A stretch of DNA of 64,000 nt, taken from Heterodera schachtii. Lineage: Eukaryota; Nematoda; Chromadorea; Rhabditida; Heteroderidae. Location of the stretch: contig SIJG01000127.1 in NCBI GenBank assembly GCA_023374025.1, forward strand, positions 186,001 through 250,000. Direction: 5' to 3'. The stretch's first letter is position 1, and each line of letters starts with the position of its first letter. This document shows, piece by piece, positions 55,101 through 64,000 of this stretch. The notes beneath the pieces were generated by a model that saw only the letters and a list, made by a program, of their open reading frames with translations, was not told where the DNA came from and made no database searches. The translations under genes and the position numbers were made by a program.

Positions 55101-57785
55101 GCGGCGTTTGTACGGCGCTTCTCTAGAGTAGCATTATTTAGTGGCACATTGAGCCAGCAGACAAACATTTTAAAAAATTCATTTAATTCGTCTACGTTCG
55201 GCAAAAGGCGGCGCCTTATCAAATAGGGCGGCGTTTGTACGGCGCTTCTCTAGAGTAGCATTATTTAGTGGCACATTGAGCCAGCAGACAAACATTTTAA
55301 AAAATTCATTTAATTCGTCTACGTTCGGCAAAAGGCGGCGCCTTATCAAATAAGGCGGCGTTTGTACGGCGCTTCTCTAGAGTAGCATTATTTAGTGGCA
55401 CATTGAGCCAGCAGACAAACATTTCAAAAAAATTAATTTCATTCGTCTACGTTCGGCAAAAGGCGCGCCTTATCAAATAGGGCGGCGTTTGTAGGCGCTT
55501 CTCTAGAGTAGCATTATTTAGTGGCACATTGAGCCAGCAGACAAACATTTTAAAAAATTCATTTAATTCGTCTACGTTCGGCAAAAGACGGCGCCTTTTC
55601 AAATAGGGCGGCGTTTGTACGCCGCTTCTCTAGAGTAGCATTATTTAGTGGCACTTTGAGCCAGCAGACAAACATTTTAAAAAATTCATTTAATTCGTCT
55701 ACGTTCGGCAAAAGGCGGCGCCTTATCAAATAGGGCGGCGTTTGTACGGCGCTTCTCTAGAGTAGCATTATTTAGTGGCACATTGAGCCAGCAGACAAAC
55801 ATTTTAAAAAATTCATTTAATTCGTCTACGTTCGGCAAAAGACGGCGCCTTATCAAATAGGGCGGCGTTTGTACGGCGCTTCTCTAGAGTAGCATTATTT
55901 AGTGGCACTTTGAGCCAGCAGACAAACATTTTAAAAAATTAATTTAATTCGTCTACGTTCGGCAAAAGACGGCGCCTTATCAAATAGGGCGGCGTTTGTA
56001 CGGCGCTTCTCTAGAGTAGCATTATTTAGTGGCACATTGAGCCAGCAGACAAACATTTTAAAAAATACATTTAATTCGTCTACCTTCGGCAAAAGGCGGC
56101 GCCTTATCAAATAGGGCGGCGTTTGTACGGCGCTTCTCTAGAGTAGCATTATTTAGTGGCACATTGAGCCAGCAGACAAACATTTTAAAAAATTCATTTA
56201 ATTCGTCTACGTTCGGCAAAAGGCGGCGCCTTATCAAATAAGGCGGCGTTTGTACGGCGCTTCTCTAGAGTAGCATTATTTAGTGGCACATTGAGCAAGC
56301 AGACAAACATTTCAAAAAATTAATTTAATTCGTCTACGTTCGGCAAAAGGCGCGCCTTATCAAATAGGGCGGCGTTTGTAGGCGCTTCTCTAGAGTAGCA
56401 TTATTTAGTGGCACATTGAGCCAGCAGACAAACATTTCAAAAAAATTAATTTCATTCGTCTACGTTCGGCAAAAGGACGGCGCCTTATCAAATAGGGCGG
56501 CGTTTGTACGGCGCTTCTCTAGAGTAGCATTATTTAGTGGCACATTGAGCCAGCAGACAAACATTTTAAAAAATACCTTTAATTCGTCTACGTTCGGCAA
56601 AAGACGGCGCCTTTTCAAATAGGGCGGCGTTTGTACGGCGCTTCTCTAGAGTAGCATTATTTAGTGGCACTTTGAGCCAGCAGACAAACATTTTAAAAAA
56701 TTACATTTAATTCGTCTACGTTCGGCAAAAGACCGGCGCCTTATCAAATAGGGCGGCGTTTGTACGGCGCTTCTCTAGAGTAGCATTATTTAGTGGCACT
56801 TTGAGCCAGCAGACAAACATTTTAAAAAATTAATTTAATTCGTCTACGTTCGGCAAAAGGCGGCGCCTTATCAAATAGGGCGGCGTTTGTACGGCGCTTC
56901 TCTAGAGTAGCATTATTTAGTGGCACATTGAGCCAGCAGACAAACATTTCAAAAAATTCATTTAATTCGTCTATATTCGGCAAAAGACGACGCCTTATCA
57001 AATAGGGCGGCGTTTGTACGGCGCTTCTCTAGAGTAGCATTATTTAGTGGCACATTGAGCCAGCAGACAAACATTTCAAAAAATTAATTTCATTCGTCTA
57101 CGTTCGGCAAAAGGCGGCGCCTTATCAAATAGGGCGGCGTTTGTACGCCGCTTCTCTAGAGTAGCATTATTTAGTGGCATTTTGAGCCAGCAGACAAACA
57201 TTTCAAAAAATTAATTTCATTCGTCTACGTTCGGCAAAAGACGGCGCCTTATCAAATAGGGCGGCGTTTGTACGGCGCTTCTCTAGAGTAGCATTATTTA
57301 GTGGCACATTGAGCCAGCAGACAAACATTTTAAAAAATACATTTAATTCGTCTACGTTCGGCAAAAGGCGGCGCCTTATCAAATAGGGCGGCGTTTGTAC
57401 GGCGCTTCTCTACACATTTTAAAAAATACCTTTAATTCGTCTACGTTCGGCAAAAGGCGCGCCTTATCAATAGGGCGGCGTTTGTACGGCGCTTCTCTAG
57501 AGTAGCATTATTTAGTGGCACATTGAGCCAGCAGACAACATTTTAAAAAATACCTTAATTCTTCTACGTTCGGCAAAAGACGGCGCCTTTTCAAATAGGG
57601 CGGCGTTTGTACGGCGCTTCTCTAGAGTAGCATTATTTAGTGGCACATTGAGCCAGCAGACAAACATTTAAAAAATACATTTAATTCGTCTACCTTCGGC
57701 AAAAGGCGGCGCCTTATCAATAGGGCGGCGTTTGTACGCCGCTTCTCTAGAGTAGCATTATTTAGTGGCACATTGAGCCAGCCAA
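52130..57785. repeat. Satellite array, monomer about 126 bp, roughly 45 copies
   Basis: Head-to-tail monomers run ATTCGTCTACGTTCGGCAAAAG, a GC-rich core with palindromic AAGGCGGCGCCTT or AAGGCGCGCCTT, CTTCTCTAGAGTAGC, then ATTTAGTGGCACATTGAGCC and AGCAGACAAACATTTTAAAAAAT. Monomers are 125-128 bp and differ by a few per cent. Variants include ACGG/GGCGG/GGCGCG in the core and a matching GTACGG/GTACGCC/GTAGG downstream. One monomer near 57411 lacks about 56 bases. The last one breaks off at 57781. No spacers and no coding capacity. Confidence 0.97.
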
Positions 57786-60700
57786 ACTTTAAAAAATATA
57801 TATTTTAAAATTAATTATGTTATATTGAATTTTTAATAGTGATGATATAATGGTTTACAATTCCGACAATTTTATTGACATAAATTCTTAAATGATATAT
57901 TTTCTTTTTTTTGAATTAAACATATAGTGACATAAGTTTTAATTGAAAAATTCATATTAACTTAAAATAATAAATGCCCTAAGTTGCTCAGCAACTTGTT
58001 GTTGTTGTTATTTCTGTTGTAATACATGAGGAATACACGAATCACATCAGTCTAGTCAAAAGAACAAATAAAATGAAAAATTGAATTATAATTTATCATA
58101 TTTGCAGTATGGAACCACTACTAATACATCTAGGTTTTAGTTTTATGATTTCGCTGTAATTTATTGTGCGCATTTAGGATATTTGATAATCGAATAAACT
58201 TCATAGTACATATTTTTCATCAATTTTTATGGATTATTATTATTATTTTGTTTTTTCTTATAAATGCTTTTAATTTTTTTAGAATTAATTTTTCAGTGTT
58301 TTTTATTAGTAAAATATCTTTTATTCATGCTAACTTAGCATTCTTCTACATCCGTTTAGTTATTTTTCATATTTTTGAAAATAAAATATGAATAAATAAA
58401 ATTTATTTTGTTATATTTTTAAATTAATATTTATTAGTATTATTTAGATTTTAAAGGTTTCCAAGGCTATCCACTTTCATATCTTACTAAGTCAGATCCA
58501 AATTTGGGATAAATTTTTATGACAGCTTTTATTTTTTAATATTAGAATATTTTATTTAAAGATGTTTTAATTAAGATTGTATTAATCCATTTTACTTGTT
58601 CATGTGCAATTTTTTTTTGTCAATTTTGTGAAGGTTGCAATTTTATGTAAAAATAAAGTTGTTTATTTAAATATAGTTTTATAAAAAAATTTATTATTAT
58701 GTTTTTTTTATAGTTCTATTCAATTATAATTTTTATTTTTTCCATTTCCATTTACATATAATAAATATTTATTTATATTGATGCTCAAAAGAGTTCAAAT
58801 ATTCATACTTTAATAATTTACTTTTGGTGAGTCTTTTCATTAATTAATTCATAAATTTCTTGATTCTTTGTCGTTGATTTATTTTTAAATATTTTTGTTT
58901 TTTTTTGAATTTAAGTATCCTTATTTAAATTCTAATATAATTTTCTATTGATTTCAGTTTTCTATTCTTCTCTTTATTTCTAAATTAACAGATTTCCACA
59001 ATTACAAATTCTTTATTATTTAGGTTTTAAAAAATATCTGCCACTCCGCACCGACACATAAATTGTCCTCATTTCTCATTTTACATTATTTTTTAATATT
59101 TTCCTTTTTTTTTGGATTTATGCTGTTTTTAATATTATATAATTAATTCTTTTTTAATTATTTTTTTACGTTATTTCTGTATCTTAAAATCCTCCAAATT
59201 TTTAATTTTAGGTGTTGAAAAGGCTTGAATTGTCTTTAATTAAAATATTTTGCAGAAATTCACTTTATTGTAATTCTTATATTTTAATTAGTTTTCATTA
59301 CTATTGTATAAAATCATTTTATTTCTTATGATTTATTCAACTTTTTGATTATTAGTGTGAATTTTATTATTATTCTCTTATGAAGTTGCTCATTTTTAAA
59401 TAAAATTTTTTTTCAACTATTAGTTTTAATAATTAATTTTCTTATATTCTAAAAATTTTTTATCCAAGAATGTGCCGCCGCATCTTAATGTATATTATTA
59501 GATGATTTTGCTTGAAACTTTTAATAATTCTTATTCAACTATTCTTTCAATTTTTTCTCACTAATGTAATTATTAATTAATTTTTTATAAATTTTTTTTG
59601 TTCCATATATTTATTTCATTTTTTGAAAAGTATTATATTTATTTGACAATATTAATAAATTTCTTTTATTTTTACTTCTCATTTAATTTCTTTATTTTTA
59701 CAATTGTTTCTTCAAATTAATAAATTACAAGTTTTTATAAAAATTATAAAATTGTTTTTTCAATTTTAGTTTTTAATTTAAATTTACTTTCATATATTGT
59801 TTAACCTCAGCCCCTTGCTTTCCGATTCCAGCACATGCTTTTCCATTTTCTTTTAAAATTTGTTATTTAACCAAAATAAAATTATTTATATAAATAATCC
59901 TCATTTTGTTCTTTTTCTTTTCTTAATGAGTCAGAACAAAATAAAATTTAAAAGTAATCAAATATATTTTTATTTCAGATTAACTAGTGAATTCATATTT
60001 ATTAAAACTCAGAGAATAAAATATTTAAATGAATATTTTTTTTTGTGTTTATTTTATGTTTTTAATATTTTAAAACGATGAGTTTTTTCTTGTTGTTTAT
60101 TTTTTAACTTTATTTTTATATTTCTATTCCGGATTCTTTTATTTTATATAATTGATTACCTTTAAAACCAGTATTTAATTTCATAGTAACTTTTATATTT
60201 TTTGTCCATAGCAATGTCAAAAAATATATTTTTTATATTCTTGTTATTCTTTTTAAATTTTAAAAATATTTATGATGTTATTTCTTGCTAATTATCTGAT
60301 ATCCATCCGCAAATTCCCAAACCAAATGCTGTATTATTAAATATTTATGTACAAAATCCAATATTTCTATTTAAATATAAATTTTTACTTTTTCTTTAGG
60401 ATATCGAAGGATACTTTAATTTGAACTTTTATAGTTTTATTTGAAATGAAGATTATTTTAAAAATCTTCATAAGGTTCCAAAAAAGTTTAAATTCGGAGT
60501 TATTTGTATTTATAAATGGAAGATAAATCTTTTTAATAATGATTTAACTTGAAAAGTAATATCTTAAATTTGGTTTTGTAGTTTAAAGATGTATTTACAA
60601 CATGTTTTTTATTAAAAATTTAAAAATATTCTTTTTATTATAATTTTAGAATATTTTTTATAATTATTCCATTTTTAATTAATTAAATATTTTCTATTTT

Positions 60701-63700
60701 TGAGTATATTATCAAATTTATTGCTTCCTATTACGTGGTCAAACTATATTTTCATGCCACGATGAAAATTTTCCATTTGATTATATTTTGAGTAATGGCC
60801 ACTTTGATGGCAAAATTTCGTCGCAGAAATTTTGCAGCCAAATTTTTTTATAAGAAAATTAAAAGAAAAATCCAGAAATTATTTCAGCGATTTTTTTTGA
60901 AAGTTTCCAAAAAATTGCTAAAAAAATTTCTAAGGTAAAATTTTTTTTTAATTTTCGGTGGCAACATAATTTCACGGCAAAATTTCGGCTGCGAAATTCC
61001 TAATTAAAATAACGGGAAAAAATATAATTTATATTCTAAAAATTATTTTTATTAATATTAGTACAACTATTTCTTAGAATATATTTTGTATGTTTTGTTG
61101 GTTAAAATTTCTTAAAATGGTGCTGTGACAAAGTGTCAAAAGTATCGATGTGGATGGTCGTCTTTTTTTTTTGTGGTCGTGTAAACCGAAATAGAGCCGG
61201 ATATATTCTTTAATAATTAAGATATATTTTTTAATAATTAATTAATTTAAATCTTTCAATAACTTTTCCATAATGAAAGGACGCGCTTCTTCCTGTCACC
61301 CCTAACCCATACTTTTGACACTTGTGCTCAACACGCTTAAAACCATCTCTAATACAAAAGTAATTGTAATTTAATTAAATTTGATAAACTAATTCTGTGA
61401 TTGAATGTTTAATAACTATATTGGTTTTTATATATTTTATTGAATTTTTATTTTTTATTTAATTTTATTTCATCTTTGATTCCTTCAGGTTCGCTTTTCA
61501 GGAATTGTTGATGTTTTATTTAAAGCATAAAATATAGAATTTAATATTTTTTTTCTTATCAACACTTTTTTTATACCAAGAAGAACGAACGGTCACGTAT
61601 TAATTTTTTATCATTTTATCTTTATTATCTTTTAGCTTTCTCATTTATTTTAATTTTTAATTTTATTTTTTAGTTTTTTTCTTTTCTATATAATTATTTT
61701 CGCTGTTAAATGATTTATTTTGTATATTTACATCTTTTAATTTTGTAAGCTTTTGTCTTTAATTTCTATTCATTCAAATAAATATTGTTAATTTTCGAAT
61801 AATTAAATTTGGAATCAATTAGTATTCTTTAAAAATCCAAACCCTTGTTATTATCCAAAAATTGTCATCGATTGTTAAACCTTTTAATACTTAATTGTAT
61901 TATTTAAATAACAAACCTTTACATGTTTTAAAGCCTTTTTTATATAACAAATAAAGATTTTTATATTACTTTTAATGTCTTCTGGCATTTTTAAATTTTG
62001 GATTAGAAATTGGAAATATTAAAATTAAAATTTGTGCTTCTTAAAGATTGTTGAGAAAATAATTTATTGACTATAATTTTTAATATAAAAAAAATAAGAA
62101 TTATAAAATAAAAATTAGTTATTTATCGTTTGTACTTCACCTTAGAAAATTTTACCATAATTAATCACTAGAAACCGGATTTTGAGGCATATGCTCTTTT
62201 TTCGCTCCGGATATGAAACTGTTGATATAACCTAGGAAAAAAAATATTAAGCCTGAAGAGCAAAAAAAAAAAAGGTCTCTTGGAAAATTTTTGCCTAGAA
62301 AAATGTTGATTTTTGCTGCCTTTTTCCAATTTTCGTGCTTTTTTGCCATTTTTGTAATTTTTTATGCCTTTTTCACATTTTTCGTGCCTATTTGAGAAAT
62401 TTTCGTGTCTAAAATTCCGGTCTCTACTAAGAACAGTTTTAATTATTTGAAGTCAATTCATTCACCTACTTAAAAAATTCACTAGGTAGTTTTAAATTAA
62501 TGAAACTTTTATGTTGAAATTTAAAAAAAAAACTTTGCCGATTTTGACCTGTTTTTTTCAATCATTTCATGCTTCTAACTACACCACAAAAGGATCTTTA
62601 AATGAGATACTCTTTGTCCAATATTTATTTTTTTAATTTACAAAATATTTGCTTTTAAACAGAATATTCTTAAGAATGATTAAATGTTTATTTGAAATTT
62701 TGTTATTTGGCTTTTACACTTTGGTGTCATTGATAACTTTAAACTAATCGGGTTTTTTTTTATTTTCATATAATTTATTCTTATAATACATAAAATGACT
62801 ATAAATGGAAGTTGCGCATTAATGAATAATTTTAATTAATTTAATTAATTCTATTTACATTAATAAGTTTTTAAATGAATGTTTAATAATTTTTATTTTT
62901 TAAAAATTCGATTAATATTTCTTAGTAAGAGGTATAGTTTGTTTTTAAGAGTTAATTAATTCATCTCTTGTGGTCTCAGGACGTACAACGCATGTCTTCA
63001 TCCAGTTTTTTGCGACAAAAAAAGCTCCCGATTTTTATTGGACATGCCTGTTAAATGTAAAACAGATTAGGCATTCAATCTATTTATATCAAAACCTTAA
63101 TTTAATCATTTGTTGTAGTAACATATAATTTATTTAATTTGTTCTTAATAGCCTAATTTCAAAAAAATATCATTTTATTTTTATTATTCTGAATTTTAAT
63201 ATTTTGACATTTTGATTTTTTCATTGATTATAATAAATGAAATATTTTCCATCTATTCTTATTATTATTTCATGAATTAAAGTTGTTTTTTTTAAATTTC
63301 TTATTTTATTTATTACTTTATTTTTGGATATAATTGTTTATAAACACGAAATGACATTTATGGTATTCAATAAACAAATAAAATTCACAATCTATTATTC
63401 TTACATTTTTATTGAAAATATGATTAATCTCGTTGGAGCCTCCTCAATGTGTTTTTATGCGCTTGCCTCTTTGTTTTTGGAAAATAATTCTTTCAATTAT
63501 CATAATTTAGTTTTAATTTTAATTGATTTTAGAATAAATATTTTTATCTTATCGGAAACTCTCAAAATTTTGACATTTACAAACTCCCATGAGAATGAGA
63601 AGCGTCCTCGGTCGCTCCTTTGAGTGCACTGAGTGCTTCGGTTTAAAATTTTTTCGTTATTATCTCTTAAATTTTGTTAGTTTTTTTATTTGTAAATGAA

Positions 63701-64000
63701 TATTCTTAACAGACATTTAATTTTTATTCCTGTATTTGCCTTTACTTTGTATTCATAAAAAAATTGTTTGGGAATTTGATTAATTAATTTATTGTGTCTT
63801 TCGCTTATTTTTATTTTGTAATATATAAAGCTGCTTATTATTGTAAAATATTCAAATCTTTTAATAATTATTTCTATTTTCCATTTAATCTTGGCGTCTT
63901 CTGATAGTGTCCATTCAAGGTGTTAACTTGATGTTTTCTCATTTAAATATGGTTTCGGTCACTTGCATATATCAATAACAATTATTAGAAAATTTCTATT
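57786..64000. other. Very AT-rich DNA right of the satellite, no gene seen
   Basis: Long T- and A-runs throughout; none of the open frames has coding composition. Notable only: 62168-62428 with imperfect inverted ends (TAGAAACCGGA and TCCGGTCTCTA) around GTGCCTTTTT-type words, and a short GC-richer patch at about 63590-63640. No tRNA, satellite or transposon protein found. Confidence 0.5.

Noticed and set aside
52130..57785. CRISPR-like array
   Set aside because: Monomers abut without unique spacers, are far too long, and the DNA is eukaryotic; it is a satellite.
62168..62428. TIR element with TAGAAACCGGA-type ends
   Set aside because: Ends match imperfectly and no target duplication is visible; mentioned only as a possible member of the word-repeat group.
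58164..63623. Frames of 60-100 codons in the right-hand AT-rich DNA
   Set aside because: Phe/Ile/Lys/Asn composition expected by chance from A/T runs; no exon borders or motifs.
1..64000. Spliced-leader RNA, rRNA or snRNA genes
   Set aside because: No recognisable SL, 5S, or U-snRNA core sequence was seen on either strand.

Overview
The window is eukaryotic, animal and almost certainly nematode. Its genes have many short exons separated by AT-rich introns of about 45-65 bp, and the main gene family is a nematode-type (NAS) astacin metalloprotease. At least 20 introns in this one family begin with GC rather than GT. I recall an unusually high share of GC-AG introns being reported for cyst nematodes (Globodera/Heterodera), so a plant-parasitic tylenchid is my best guess, inferred and not proven. 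Nothing looks bacterial.

Layout. 1-4923: copy A of a secreted astacin, cut by the window edge and decayed. 5.0-9.7 kb: a disrupted minus-strand secreted-protein locus holding a compact minus-strand LTR element (6353-9422) whose only ORF is rich in Gln and Asn. 9.86-11.2 kb: a TIR element and a minisatellite. 12398-17690: copy B, the most complete astacin, modelled as 26 exons and about 1,150 codons. 17.7-19.8 kb: an orphan copy of the astacin promoter plus signal-peptide exon, and a 91-bp TIR element. 19776-27058: copy C, a pseudogene. 27671-30587: a minus-strand BEL/Pao retrotransposon fragment. 29284-32188 and 32189-35110: a nearly identical 2.9-kb tandem duplication containing the BEL leader and gag, an unidentified segment and the astacin promoter plus first exon. 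34873-47264: copy D, split by a young Ty3/gypsy element (36946-41386) in an intron. 47675-48595: a hAT-like TIR element. 48.9-50.5 kb: a 5'-truncated LINE (CR1/jockey-like). 52130-57785: a satellite of roughly 45 monomers of about 126 bp. 57786-64000: very AT-rich DNA in which I find no gene.

Astacin architecture, in order: signal peptide; a pro-region of about 570 residues with many Cys; a furin-type RKKR site; the astacin catalytic domain (HExxHxxGFxHE); EGF; CUB; a further C-terminal region. The four copies share intron positions and even intron inserts. Copy A is a mosaic of C-like and B-like sequence, so unequal exchange or gene conversion has shaped the cluster. The promoter plus exon 1 block occurs five times, twice detached from a gene.

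Most lesions are single-base indels at homopolymers, and they also occur in a retroelement with almost identical LTRs. Consensus error is therefore a live alternative to pseudogenisation.
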